The notes under the pieces were generated by a model. That model saw nothing but the letters and a program-made list of their open reading frames with translations. It was not told the origin of the DNA and did no database searches. A stretch of 47,771 bases of DNA from Streptomyces sp. NRRL F-4489 (GTDB taxonomy: Bacteria > Actinomycetota > Actinomycetes > Streptomycetales > Streptomycetaceae). A program made the position numbers and the translations under genes. Of this stretch, positions 24,702 to 33,122 are shown in pieces. The first letter of the stretch is position 1; every line of letters starts with the position of its first letter. The stretch covers positions 1 through 47,771 of the forward strand of contig NZ_LLZI01000239.1 in NCBI RefSeq assembly GCF_001509485.1. The letters are read 5' to 3'.

Positions 24702-26144
24702 ATGGCACGCCTGCTGCGCCCCGGCGAGGGCGTCTGGCGCCGCAAGCCCATCGAGCACATCGAGCAGCCGGAGGGCACCGCGGGCCAGCGGCTCACCCGC
24801 GAACTGGGCCTGTGGCAGCTGACCGCGATCGGCGTCGGCGGGATCATCGGCGCCGGCATCTTCACACTGGCCGGCACCGTCGCCAACGGGACGGCCGGCC
24901 CCGCGGTCCTGGTGTCCTTCCTCATCGCGGGCGTGGCCAGCGCCGCCGCGGCGTTCTCGTACGCGGAGTTCGCCGGGCTGATCCCGAAGGCCGGGTCGGC
25001 CTACACCTACGGCTACGCGGTCCTGGGTGAACTGGCCGGCTGGTTCATCGGCTGGGACCTGCTGCTGGAGTACACCGCGATCGTGGCGGTGGTGGCGATC
25101 GGCATCTCCGGCTACTTCTCCTTCCTCCTCGGCGAACTGGGCGTGCGGCTGCCGGCCTGGATGCTCGGCGCGCCCGGCACCGGCCCCGGGCACCGGGTGG
25201 ACCTCTTCGCGGCGGTGCTCTGCCTGCTGATCGCCTATCTGCTCACCCTGGGCATCCGCAACGCGGCCCGCTTCGAGACGCTGGTGGTGGGGCTGAAGGT
25301 GCTGGTGGTGCTGGTGGTCGTCGGCGTCGGCTTCTTCCACCTCGACACCGCCAACTACCGGCCCTTCTTCCCGTTCGGGGTGAGCGGCGCGTTCACCGGC
25401 GCGGCGACGGTCTTCTTCGCGGTCTTCGGTTACGACGCGATGAGCACCGCCGCCGAGGAGTCCAAGGACGCCCAGCGCCACATGCCCCGGGCGATCCTGT
25501 ACTCGCTGGCCGTCTCGATGGTGCTGTACGTGCTGGCCTGCCTGGTGCTGACGGGGATGGAGAACTACCGGCGGATCGACCCGGAGAGCGGTTTCTCGTC
25601 GGCGTTCAAGTCGGTGGGACTGGACGCGCTGGCGGACGTGATCGCGGTCGGCGCGATCATCGGCATCCTGACGGTGATGTTCACGTTCATGCTGGGTGTG
25701 ACCCGGGTCTGGTACGCGATGAGCAGGGACGGGCTGCTGCCGCGGTGGTTCGCCAAGACCAGCGCCACCCACCACGTGCCGGTGCGGGTCACCTGGATCG
25801 CGGGGTGCGCGTCCGCGCTGATCGCCGGCTTCCTGCCGATCGGCGAGGCGGCCGAACTCACCAATATCGGCATCCTGCTGGCGTTCGTGGTGGTCTGCGT
25901 CTCGGTGATCGTGCTGCGCTACAAGCGGCCGGACCTGCCGCGCACCTTCCGCACGCCGGGCATGCCGGTGGTCCCGGCGCTCGGGGTGTGCTTCTCGCTG
26001 TGGCTGGTGACGTTCCTGGCCTGGCAGACCTGGGTGCGGTTCGCGGTGTGGTTCGTGGTCGGCCTGGTCGTGTACTTCTCGTACTCCTACCGCCGGTCGG
26101 CGCTGGCGGCGGCGGAGGGGACGGGTGCGGGCGACGGGCGGTGA
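24702..26144 (+). CDS. APC-family cationic amino-acid permease
   Basis: The product is 480 residues with 12 predicted membrane segments. The N-terminus (GLWQLTAIGVGGIIGAGIFT) is the substrate-binding first helix of the amino acid-polyamine-organocation family. FAVFGYDAMSTAAEESKDAQ (helix 6-7 region) and the long hydrophobic C-terminal helices point to the CAT/YfnA-like subgroup of basic or branched amino-acid transporters. The ATG at 24702 has an acggagg site. The C-terminal tail is short and charged. It probably imports amino acids by proton or sodium symport, but specificity cannot be read. Confidence 0.9.
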   Translation: MARLLRPGEGVWRRKPIEHIEQPEGTAGQRLTRELGLWQLTAIGVGGIIGAGIFTLAGTVANGTAGPAVLVSFLIAGVASAAAAFSYAEFAGLIPKAGSAYTYGYAVLGELAGWFIGWDLLLEYTAIVAVVAIGISGYFSFLLGELGVRLPAWMLGAPGTGPGHRVDLFAAVLCLLIAYLLTLGIRNAARFETLVVGLKVLVVLVVVGVGFFHLDTANYRPFFPFGVSGAFTGAATVFFAVFGYDAMSTAAEESKDAQRHMPRAILYSLAVSMVLYVLACLVLTGMENYRRIDPESGFSSAFKSVGLDALADVIAVGAIIGILTVMFTFMLGVTRVWYAMSRDGLLPRWFAKTSATHHVPVRVTWIAGCASALIAGFLPIGEAAELTNIGILLAFVVVCVSVIVLRYKRPDLPRTFRTPGMPVVPALGVCFSLWLVTFLAWQTWVRFAVWFVVGLVVYFSYSYRRSALAAAEGTGAGDGR

Positions 26145-26230
26145 CGGGCCCGCGCGCCGATGCCGCGGCAGGGCCGTCTGACGGCTGGCCGGTTCCTTTC
26201 CCGCGGTGGTCCGCCCACCGCCGCGTCCTC

Positions 26231-26259
26231 TTGACGGGTCGTCAGGCCGGGCCAAGAAT
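26231..26259 (+). promoter_or_regulatory. Predicted SigA-type promoter of GH92 gene
   Basis: A -35 box ttgacg (26231-26236) and a -10 box aagaat (26254-26259) are separated by 17 bases. This would start transcription near 26266, within the operator palindrome and about 38 bases before the gene. Confidence 0.6.
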
Positions 26260-26269
26260 GACCCCGCCT

Positions 26270-26285
26270 CCGACAACGTTGTCGG
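26270..26285. promoter_or_regulatory. LacI-type operator palindrome
   Basis: The sequence ccgacaacgttgtcgg is a perfect 16-base palindrome with a central CG, the classic form of operators for LacI/GalR regulators. It sits just downstream of the predicted promoter and 18 bases before the GH92 start, a position suited to repression. No LacI gene is in this window. Confidence 0.75.
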
Positions 26286-26303
26286 CCCTCTGGAGGTCTT
26301 CTC

Positions 26304-28733
26304 ATGCCCTGGACCGGACGTGACCGGCCCCGTCTCGCGGGCGCGGCGCTGGCGGTGGTGCTGCTGGCGGGCGCGCTCACCGTGCCCGCCGCGCAGGCCG
26401 CCCCGAACTCGCGGACCGGCCCGGCCGCGCCGGAGCGGGCCGGTGAGCGCCTCACCGATCTGGTCAACCCCTTCATCGGCACGCGCGACGAGGGCAACAC
26501 CTTCCCCGGGGCGGCGGTGCCGTTCGGCATGGTGCAGCTCTCCCCCGACACCGGGCACAGCACCGGCTACGACTACGACGACCACCGGATCCGCGGGTTC
26601 GGGGCGGTGCACCTCTCCGGCGTGGGCTGCGGGCTCGGCGGCGACCTGCCCGTCCTGCCGACCACCGGCCGGATCACCGCGACCGACAACGCCGCCTACG
26701 CCGCCGCCTTCACCCATGACGGCGAGCGGGCCCGCCCCGGCTACTACCGGGTGCGGCTGACCTCGTACGGCGGGATCACCGCCGAGCTGACCGCGACCGC
26801 CCGCACCGGCCGGCAGCGGTACACCTTCCCGGCCACCGACCAGGCCAATGTGCTGATCAACGCCGGCCAGTCGCTGCACCGGACGGTCTCCACCCGCGTC
26901 GAGGTACTGGACAACCGCACCGTCCGCACCGCGCTCACCGGCCGCGGCTTCTGCCAGGACACCCGGCCGTACACCCTCTACACCGTCACCCGCTTCAGCC
27001 GCCCGTTCACCGCGTACGGGACCTGGCGCGGTGACACCGTGACGCCCGGGTCGCGGGACTCCACCGCGCCCGGCCGGCACGGCGCGTACGTCCGCTTCGA
27101 CACCCGCCGGGACCGCGTGGTCGAGGCGACCACCGCGCTGAGCTACGTGGACGCGGCGGGCGCGGCGGGCAACCTCCGGGCGGAGGGCGGGAGTTCGTTC
27201 GCCGCGGCCCGGGCGGCGGCGGACGCGGCGTGGGAGCGGCGGCTGCGGCTGGTGCGCGTCAGCGGCGGCGACCGGACGCTGCGGCGGACCTTCTACTCGT
27301 CGCTCTACCGCGCGTTCCTGGCGCCCAATATCGGCGGCGACGCGGACGGGCGGTACACCGGCTGGGACGGGCGGCCGCACCGCGCCCAGGGCTTCACCTA
27401 CTACCAGAACTGGTCGCTGTGGGACACCTACCGCACCCAGACCCAGCTGCTGTCGCTGCTCGCGCCGCGCGAGGCGCGGGACATGGCGCTGTCGGTGCTG
27501 CGGATCGACCGGGAGGGCGGCTGGCTGCCCAAATGGGGCTACGGCACGGTCGAGACGAATGTGATGACCGGCGACCCGGTGACGCCGTTCCTCACCAACG
27601 CGCTCCGGCAGGGGCTGCTGGCGGGGCACGAGGAGGAGGCGTACGCGGCGCTGCGGAAGAACGCCGACGGGGTGCCGCCCGCGGCGTCCCCGGCGGTCGG
27701 CCGGGAGGGCAATCCGGAGTACTTGAAGGGCGGTTACGTCCCGTTCGTGAAGGGAAGGCCGCACCGCAAGCCGGGTGATTCGGACTACGACCACGGGGCC
27801 TCGGCGACGCTGGAGTACGCGCTGTCGGACGCGATGCTGGCGCGGGTGGCGGCGGATCTGGGCCATCGCGCGGACGCGGACCGCTATGCCGCGCGGGCGC
27901 TGAACTACCGGCGGATCTTCGACCGTTCGACCGGCTTCTTCCGGGCCCGGGACGCGGCGGGCGCGTTCACCGGGCCCGCGGATCCGGCGAAGGGCGAGGG
28001 CTTCCACGAGGGCACGGCCTGGCAGTACCAGTGGCTGGTGCCGCAGGACCTGCCCGGGATGCTGGCGCTGCTGGGCGGCAGGGAGAAGGCGGCGGAGCGG
28101 CTGGACGCCTTCTTCGCCTATCCGCGGCTGCTGAAGGATCCGGCGCGGACCGCCCGCGAGGTGTGGGTGCACGGGCCGTACGACTACTACAACGCGGACA
28201 AGTACAACCCGCAGAACGAGCCGGACCTGATCGCCCCGTACACCTATCTCTCGACCGGCCACCCCTGGAAGACGACGGATGTGGTGCACGCCGCGCTGAC
28301 GCTCTTCACCGACAGCCCGTCCGGGATGACCGGCAACGACGATCTGGGGACGATGTCGGCGTGGATGGTGCTGTCGTCGATCGGGCTGTTCCCCGTGCAG
28401 CCGGGGACCGATACCTGGGGGCTGAGCACACCGGTCTTCGACCGGGTGGAACTGACGCTGGACCGCCGGTACTTCCCGGCGGGCCGTCTCACCGTCACGG
28501 CGCCCGGCACCTCGTCCGCCCACCGCTACATCCAAGCGGTGCGGTTCGGCGGCGCCCCGCTGGACCGGACCTACCTCACCACCGCCGACCTGCGCACCGG
28601 GCGCCAACTGGCCTTCGCTGTCGGCCCGGAGCCGTCCCGCTGGGGCACCGGCGCGCAGGCGGCCCCGCCCCCGGTGGGCACGCCCGCGTCGCTCGCCCGG
28701 GCGGCGCGGCAGCCGGGCGGCGGCGGGCGCTGA
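26304..28733 (+). CDS. Secreted GH92 alpha-mannosidase
   Basis: The product is 809 residues with a Sec signal peptide (LAVVLLAGALTVPAAQA-A). The GH92 family pattern is complete: VNPFIGTRDEGNTFPGAAVP at the start of the N-terminal beta domain, then YYQNWSLWDTYRTQTQLLSL, HEGTAWQYQWLVPQD (proposed acid Glu) and TGNDDLGTMSAWMVLSSIGL (proposed base Asp pair). These Ca2+-dependent enzymes remove alpha-linked mannose from glycans, releasing sugars outside the cell. Expression is probably repressed by a LacI-family regulator through the adjacent palindrome and relieved by a mannosyl sugar (inference). The linkage specificity cannot be read from sequence alone. Confidence 0.93.
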   Translation: MPWTGRDRPRLAGAALAVVLLAGALTVPAAQAAPNSRTGPAAPERAGERLTDLVNPFIGTRDEGNTFPGAAVPFGMVQLSPDTGHSTGYDYDDHRIRGFGAVHLSGVGCGLGGDLPVLPTTGRITATDNAAYAAAFTHDGERARPGYYRVRLTSYGGITAELTATARTGRQRYTFPATDQANVLINAGQSLHRTVSTRVEVLDNRTVRTALTGRGFCQDTRPYTLYTVTRFSRPFTAYGTWRGDTVTPGSRDSTAPGRHGAYVRFDTRRDRVVEATTALSYVDAAGAAGNLRAEGGSSFAAARAAADAAWERRLRLVRVSGGDRTLRRTFYSSLYRAFLAPNIGGDADGRYTGWDGRPHRAQGFTYYQNWSLWDTYRTQTQLLSLLAPREARDMALSVLRIDREGGWLPKWGYGTVETNVMTGDPVTPFLTNALRQGLLAGHEEEAYAALRKNADGVPPAASPAVGREGNPEYLKGGYVPFVKGRPHRKPGDSDYDHGASATLEYALSDAMLARVAADLGHRADADRYAARALNYRRIFDRSTGFFRARDAAGAFTGPADPAKGEGFHEGTAWQYQWLVPQDLPGMLALLGGREKAAERLDAFFAYPRLLKDPARTAREVWVHGPYDYYNADKYNPQNEPDLIAPYTYLSTGHPWKTTDVVHAALTLFTDSPSGMTGNDDLGTMSAWMVLSSIGLFPVQPGTDTWGLSTPVFDRVELTLDRRYFPAGRLTVTAPGTSSAHRYIQAVRFGGAPLDRTYLTTADLRTGRQLAFAVGPEPSRWGTGAQAAPPPVGTPASLARAARQPGGGGR

Positions 28734-28837
28734 GGGCGCGCGGCGGTACGCGGAGTACGCGGGCGGGGCCGGTGGCGGGGCGTGCGCCCGCGGGCGGGGC
28801 CGGCGGCTCCGGCCCGCGGGCCGGGCCGCGGCGGGGC

Positions 28838-29050
28838 TCAGCCCTGGATGGAGCGCCAGAACTCGTCGAAGGACATCAGGCCGTCGCCGTCGGTGTCCTT
28901 GGCGTTGATGACCGCCTCGGCCATCGGGCCGGTGACCAGCGGGTCGCCCATCTCGGCCATGGCGCGCTTGAACTCGTCCGGCGTGACCCGGCCGTCGCCG
29001 TCCGCGTCGAACCGCGCGAACGTCGCCCTGGCCTGCTCTATGTCTGCCAC
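28838..29050 (-). CDS. EF-hand calcium-binding protein
   Basis: The product is 70 residues with two canonical EF-hand loops, DADGDGRVTPDE and DTDGDGLMSFDE, each with D-x-D-x-D-G-x-[VLM]-x-x-x-E ligands. This matches small calmodulin-like proteins of Streptomyces such as those of the CabB/CabC group, which act as calcium buffers or sensors. The start is the GTG at 29050, with aaggggc upstream. No partner gene is adjacent; the next gene upstream on this strand begins an oxidoreductase operon. Confidence 0.9.
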   Translation of the reverse strand: MADIEQARATFARFDADGDGRVTPDEFKRAMAEMGDPLVTGPMAEAVINAKDTDGDGLMSFDEFWRSIQG

Positions 29051-29226
29051 GGGTGGTGCCCCTTCGTCGTGCCGCGGCCGTCGCGTGCCGGCCGCGGGGT
29101 GAACTGACCCGCGTACAGTAGCGGACCGCCGGGGACCGAGCCGTCGTGCGGCTGCCGGGGGCGGCAGCCCCGGGAGCGGGTGCCCCCGGGGCCGGCCGGT
29201 CAAGCGCGCCCGCCAGGTGCCCCGGG

Positions 29227-30519
29227 TCAGGCGGCGGCGGTGGCGGCCTGGACCTTGGCGCGGGCCTCCTCCCAGGGGACGGGCGTGGCGACCACCGCGC
29301 GCAGGGCGCGTATCTGACGGGGCGGCAGGGCGGCGGCGAGCACCCCGACCGCCCGGCCGTCGCGGCCGAAGAGGGCCACGGCGCGGCGGGCGTCGCGGTC
29401 CAGGACGGTGGTCTCCACCTCGTCGGCGCCGGTGGTCAGGCCGTACGCCTGGAGCTTGAGGGCGTACTGGTCGGACCAGAAGTACGGCACCGGGGCGAAC
29501 GGCCGGCGCTCCGGGGGCTCCGCGCCCTCGGCGGCGCCCGGCAGGGCCCCCTCGGCGGCGAGCTCGGCGACGAGGTTGCGGGCGGCGGCCATGGCCTGCT
29601 CGGTGGCGTTCATCCGGTGCTCGAAGCGGAGCGGGCGGCCGTGCACCGGGTGGTCCCAGCGGGCCACGTCGCCCGCGGCGTAGATGCCGGGGGCGGCGGC
29701 GCAGTAGGCGTCGCAGCGCAGGCCGTCGGTGGTGTCCAGGGCCGGGTCGGTCAGCCAGCCCACGGCGGGCGCGGAGCCGATGGCGAGCAGCACCAGGTCG
29801 GCGGGCAGCAGTTCGCCGCCGGCCAGCCGGACGCCGCCGACCCGGGCCGGCGCGTCCGCACCGGCCGTCGTGGCGGCCGTCTCGAACCCGGCCACTTCTC
29901 CCGTCAGCAGCCGGACGCCGCGCGCCCGGTGCTCCTCGGCGAGCAGTTCCCCGATCCCGCTGCCGACCGCGGCGGCCATCGGGACCGGTTCCCGGCCGAC
30001 GAGGGTGACGTCGTGGCCCAGCTCCCGGGCCACCGCGGCGGCCTCGCAGCCGAGGACGCCGTTGCCGACCACGACCAGGCGGCGGGGGCCGCCGGCCAGG
30101 TCGCCGCGCAGGGCGAGGGCGTCGTCCAGGGTGCGCAGGGTGAAGACGCCGGCCAGGCCGTCGGCGGCGGGCAGGGTGCGGGCCGCCACCCCGGTCGCCA
30201 CGATCACGCCGGCGCAGGCCAGGCGCTCCCCGCCGTCCAGGGTGAGGGTGCGGGTGGCGACGTCGAGGCCGGTGGCGCGGGTGCCGAGCCGCAGGTCGAG
30301 GCCGAGCGGGTCCAGCTGCTCGCCGGTGCGCAGCCGCAGCCGCTCCGGCTCCCAGGCGCCGTGCAGCAGCTGCTTGGACAGCGGCGGCCGGTCGTACGGG
30401 AGGTGGGGTTCGTCGCCGATCAGGGTCAGCAGGCCCGTCCAGCCGGCCCGGCGCAGGGCCTCGGCGGCGGTGATACCGGCCGCCGAGGCCCCGACGACGG
30501 CGATCGGGAGGGCGGTCAT
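29227..30519 (-). CDS. FAD-dependent ferredoxin reductase of a P450 system
   Basis: The product is 430 residues. It has two nucleotide-binding GxGxxG-type motifs: IAVVGASAAGITAAEALRRA (FAD) and LVVVGNGVLGCEAAAVAREL (NADH). It also has the FAD motif IYAAGDVARWDHPVHGRPLR and HRMNATEQAMAAARNL, typical of the putidaredoxin-reductase group. It passes electrons from NAD(P)H to the 3Fe-4S ferredoxin encoded immediately upstream, with which it overlaps by 4 bases. Together with the P450 gene further upstream it forms a complete electron-transfer operon. The C-terminal part ends with the usual reductase dimer domain. Confidence 0.93.
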   Translation of the reverse strand: MTALPIAVVGASAAGITAAEALRRAGWTGLLTLIGDEPHLPYDRPPLSKQLLHGAWEPERLRLRTGEQLDPLGLDLRLGTRATGLDVATRTLTLDGGERLACAGVIVATGVAARTLPAADGLAGVFTLRTLDDALALRGDLAGGPRRLVVVGNGVLGCEAAAVARELGHDVTLVGREPVPMAAAVGSGIGELLAEEHRARGVRLLTGEVAGFETAATTAGADAPARVGGVRLAGGELLPADLVLLAIGSAPAVGWLTDPALDTTDGLRCDAYCAAAPGIYAAGDVARWDHPVHGRPLRFEHRMNATEQAMAAARNLVAELAAEGALPGAAEGAEPPERRPFAPVPYFWSDQYALKLQAYGLTTGADEVETTVLDRDARRAVALFGRDGRAVGVLAAALPPRQIRALRAVVATPVPWEEARAKVQAATAAA

Positions 30520-30710
30520 TCCTGGACCTCGATGACGGCGGCCGGGCAGATGGCGGCCGCCTCGCGGACCGCGGCGTGCTGCTCGGCGGGCGGTTCGGCG
30601 TCGAGCAGGACGACCACGCCGTCCTCGTCCCGCTGGTCGAAGACCTCGGGGGCGATCAGCACGCACTGACCGGCGGCACAGCACTTGTCGGCGTCAAGGG
30701 TGATCTTCAT
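30516..30710 (-). CDS. 3Fe-4S ferredoxin of P450 system
   Basis: The product is 64 residues, acidic, with the motif DADKCCAAGQCVLIAPEVFD and a later AAAICPAAVIEV. Cluster ligands are the three cysteines Cys10, Cys16 and Cys55. The position of the fourth ligand is Ala, which marks a 3Fe-4S rather than a 4Fe-4S cluster, as in P450-linked Streptomyces ferredoxins. An extra Cys11 next to Cys10 is unusual. The ATG at 30710 follows a weak site. The gene overlaps the reductase by 4 bases and follows the P450 gene on the same strand. Confidence 0.93.
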   Translation of the reverse strand: MKITLDADKCCAAGQCVLIAPEVFDQRDEDGVVVLLDAEPPAEQHAAVREAAAICPAAVIEVQE

Positions 30711-30727
30711 GGTGGTGGCTCCGTGGG

Positions 30728-30785
30728 GGATGCGAACTGCGGGTTGCGCGTTGCGAGTTGTTGCGGATTGCGGGTAGCGGGTTGG
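30728..30785 (-). repeat. Imperfect short repeats (tgcgggt-type) between P450 and ferredoxin genes
   Basis: The stretch consists of eight or so degenerate copies of a 7-10 base unit related to tgcgggttgcg (gcgaactgcgggttgcgcgt, tgcgagttgttgcggattgc, gggtagcgggttg). It is unlike the neighbouring coding DNA and may arise from slippage. Confidence 0.5.
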
Positions 30786-30876
30786 TGCTTCCGTACGGGT
30801 CGTTCCGGTGAGGATCATGCCGTACGGGTGGTGGGCGCGGGCGGGCCGGCGGCAAACCGGCCACCGCGGGCCCGGG

Positions 30877-32106
30877 TCACCAGACGACGGGCAGGGAGTG
30901 GCAGCCGTAGATGGCCATGTCCGTGCGGAACGGGATCTCCTCGACGGGCACGGCGGGCCGCATCGCGGGGAAGCGCCGCAGCAGGGTGGCTATGACGACC
31001 TGGAGCTCGACCCGGGCCAGGGCCTGGCCGAGGCACTGGTGGATGCCGTAGCCGAAGGCGACGTGGTGCTGGGCGTTGGGCCGGCGGACGTCGAGGCGGT
31101 CGGGGTCGGCGAAGACGGTCTCGTCGCGGTTGGCGGACGGGACGGCGACCACCACGCCCTCACCGGCCCTGATGAGCTGCCCGCCGATCTCGATGTCGGC
31201 GGTGGCGACCCGGCGGGGGCCGTTGCGGATGATGCTGTGGAAGCGCAGCAGCTCCTCGACGGCGCCGCGGATCAGGGACGGGTCCTGGCGCAGCTGCTCG
31301 GCGGCCTCCGGGTCGCGCATCAGCGTCAGGGCGCTCAGGCCGATCATGTTGGCGGTGGTCTCGTGCCCGGCGATCAGCAGCAGGGCGGCGAACGCGGTGA
31401 CGTCGTCGTGGCCGATCTCGCCGGTGCGCTGCTGCTCGGTGATCAGCCGGCCGAGGATGTCGTCGCCCGGCTCCTTCTCCTTCGCGGTGACCAGCGCGTC
31501 GAGGTACTCGCGCAGCTCGACCCGGGCGGCCTCGCGCGCGTCCTCGGCGATGGTGCGGGAGAGCAGCTTGCCGGTGAGGTGCTGGAAGACGTCGTGGTCC
31601 TCGTACGGGACGCCGAGCAGCAGGCTGATCACCAGCGAGGGAACGGGCAGCGCCAGCGCCTCGACCAGATCGACCGGCTCGCCGGACCGGCGCTCCATGG
31701 CGTCGCACAGCTCGTCGGTCAGGCGCTGGATCTCCGGGCGCAGCGCCTCGACGCGCTTGACCATGAACTCCCGGGTGACCATCCGGCGCAGCCGGGTGTG
31801 CTCGGGCGGGTCCATGCGGATGAAGCCGCGGTGCTGGGTGCTGCCGCCGCCGGTCATGCCGCTGAGGGGGTAGCCGGGGACGGTGGTGTCGGAGCTGAAG
31901 CGGGTGTCGCCGAGGATCGCGCGGATGTCGGCGTAGCGGGTCGCGAGCCAGGCGCGGCTGCCGTCGGGGAGCGAGATCGGGGAGATCGGCGCCTCGGTGC
32001 GCAGGGTGCCGAACTCGGCAGGGGGGTCGAAGGGGCAGCCGGCCGGGGGCTGGACGGGCAGCGGCCCCGGGGCGGCGGGAACTGTCGTGTCGATCATGTC
32101 GGTCAT
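30877..32106 (-). CDS. Cytochrome P450 (CYP105-like class)
   Basis: The product is 409 residues. I-helix AGHETT at 246-251, ExxR in EELLR near 284-288, and heme motif FGYGIHQCLGQALARVE with Cys358 identify a soluble class I bacterial P450. The MDPPEHTRLRRMVTREF segment (C-helix) is characteristic of the CYP105 and related families. The downstream ferredoxin and reductase genes supply its electrons from NAD(P)H. Its substrate is unknown, since CYP105 enzymes act on macrolides, steroids and xenobiotics. The ATG at 32106 has gaggag upstream. A TetR-type gene lies upstream on the same strand, and an inverted repeat in the promoter suggests TetR control. Confidence 0.93.
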   Translation of the reverse strand: MTDMIDTTVPAAPGPLPVQPPAGCPFDPPAEFGTLRTEAPISPISLPDGSRAWLATRYADIRAILGDTRFSSDTTVPGYPLSGMTGGGSTQHRGFIRMDPPEHTRLRRMVTREFMVKRVEALRPEIQRLTDELCDAMERRSGEPVDLVEALALPVPSLVISLLLGVPYEDHDVFQHLTGKLLSRTIAEDAREAARVELREYLDALVTAKEKEPGDDILGRLITEQQRTGEIGHDDVTAFAALLLIAGHETTANMIGLSALTLMRDPEAAEQLRQDPSLIRGAVEELLRFHSIIRNGPRRVATADIEIGGQLIRAGEGVVVAVPSANRDETVFADPDRLDVRRPNAQHHVAFGYGIHQCLGQALARVELQVVIATLLRRFPAMRPAVPVEEIPFRTDMAIYGCHSLPVVW

Positions 32107-32167
32107 CTCGCTCCTCGCGCGCACACCGGTGGGTGTGCGCCATGCGTCGATCCTTCGCCTAACAAGC

Positions 32168-32185
32168 GTAAACTTACATGCGTAA
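32168..32185. promoter_or_regulatory. Overlapping GTAA/TTAC inverted repeats, candidate TetR operator
   Basis: gtaaacttac (32168-32177) and ttacatgcgtaa (32174-32185) are two overlapping inverted repeats built from the half-site GTAA/TTAC. They lie 60-80 bases upstream of the P450 start in an A/T-rich stretch that is probably its promoter. The TetR gene upstream is the natural candidate to bind there. Confidence 0.55.
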
Positions 32186-32330
32186 TGAGCGGGTAAACGC
32201 CGAGGGTCCCGAGCGGAAAGTGACGGAAGGAACAGACGGGCGGGGGCGGAGGACCCACAGGCCAGGCGCACAGGCCCGGGGCGCAGGTCCCGGCAGCGGG
32301 CATGCCGAAGGCCCCGCAACAGGTACGCGA

Positions 32331-32364
32331 AAGGCCCCGGCCGTATACGAACGACCGGGGCCTT
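32331..32364 (-). terminator. Terminator after TetR gene
   Basis: A perfect 10-base stem (aaggccccgg / ccggggcctt) with a 14-base loop begins 13 bases after the TetR stop codon. On the minus strand it is followed by ttcgcg. Confidence 0.8.
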
Positions 32365-32377
32365 GGGGCGCTCCCGC

Positions 32378-32998
32378 TCAGCGCTCCAGCAGCAGTTGAA
32401 GGATCTCGTCCACGAACCGGTCCAGCCGGCCGGTGTCCTTGCGGCTGGGCATGACCTGCCAGATCATCACCCGGCCGTGCACCGCCGACCACAGCAGGTA
32501 CGGCGCCTCGGCGCGCGAACCGCGCACCCGCCAGCCCGCCTCCTCGCAGGCGGTCAGCGCGTGGTGCCAGCTGCGCACCAGCAGCCCGGCCGGGTGCCCG
32601 GCGAGCCGTTCGGGGTCGACCGGGCTCTGCCGGGTCTCGTAGAGCAGCCGGTAGTTGGCCGGGTGCGCTATGGCGTAGCGGCAGTAGGCGCGGAGCTGGG
32701 CGCGCAGCCGCTCCACCGGATCGTCCTCGTCGGCGCGCTCGGCGGCGTCGGTCATGGCGTGCGCCAGCCGCTCGTAGCTGATCTCCAGCGTGGCCCAGAC
32801 CAGCTCGGTCTTGTCGGCGAAGTGCCGGTAGATGCTCGGCGCGGCGACCCCGGCCTCGCGGGCCACCGCGCGCAGCGACAGCGCGTCCTCGCTGCCGACC
32901 TCCTCCAGGAGGCGCTCGGTCGCCCGCAGCAGCTCCTCCCGCAGGCGCTCGCCCTGGCCGCGGGGGTTGCGGGGCCGGACGGCCGCACTCTCGCTCAC
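32378..32998 (-). CDS. TetR-family transcriptional regulator
   Basis: The product is 206 residues and starts with GTG at 32998. The N-terminal HTH is clear: LREELLRATERLLEEVGSED, LSLRAVAREAGVAAPSIYRHFADKTEL. The C-terminal part (RAYCRYAIAHPANYRLLYETR, RVMIWQVMPSRKD) is the TetR_C-type ligand-binding helical bundle of a subgroup common in Streptomyces. It precedes the P450 operon on the same strand, separated by its own terminator. It probably represses the P450-ferredoxin-reductase operon from the GTAA/TTAC sites. The ligand is unknown. Confidence 0.9.
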   Translation of the reverse strand: MSESAAVRPRNPRGQGERLREELLRATERLLEEVGSEDALSLRAVAREAGVAAPSIYRHFADKTELVWATLEISYERLAHAMTDAAERADEDDPVERLRAQLRAYCRYAIAHPANYRLLYETRQSPVDPERLAGHPAGLLVRSWHHALTACEEAGWRVRGSRAEAPYLLWSAVHGRVMIWQVMPSRKDTGRLDRFVDEILQLLLER

Positions 32999-33122
32999 TG
33001 CCCTCCGGCTCCTTTCCTGCCTGGCCGATCCGGTGGTCGGCGGGTCCGCGTCTCCACAAGGGTTTCACATCGCGGCGGCGTTCCGTACGGGAGGACCGCC
33101 GCCGGCCCGCGGGCGCCGCCGG

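Noticed and set aside
24696..28607. 1303-codon minus-strand open frame across permease and mannosidase
   Set aside because: It is antisense to two well-supported genes and composed of Arg/Pro/His/Gly repeats without domain signatures.
29227..29460. Plus-strand Arg-rich ORF near 29217-29459
   Set aside because: It is a shadow of the ferredoxin reductase C-terminus, with no start site or motif.
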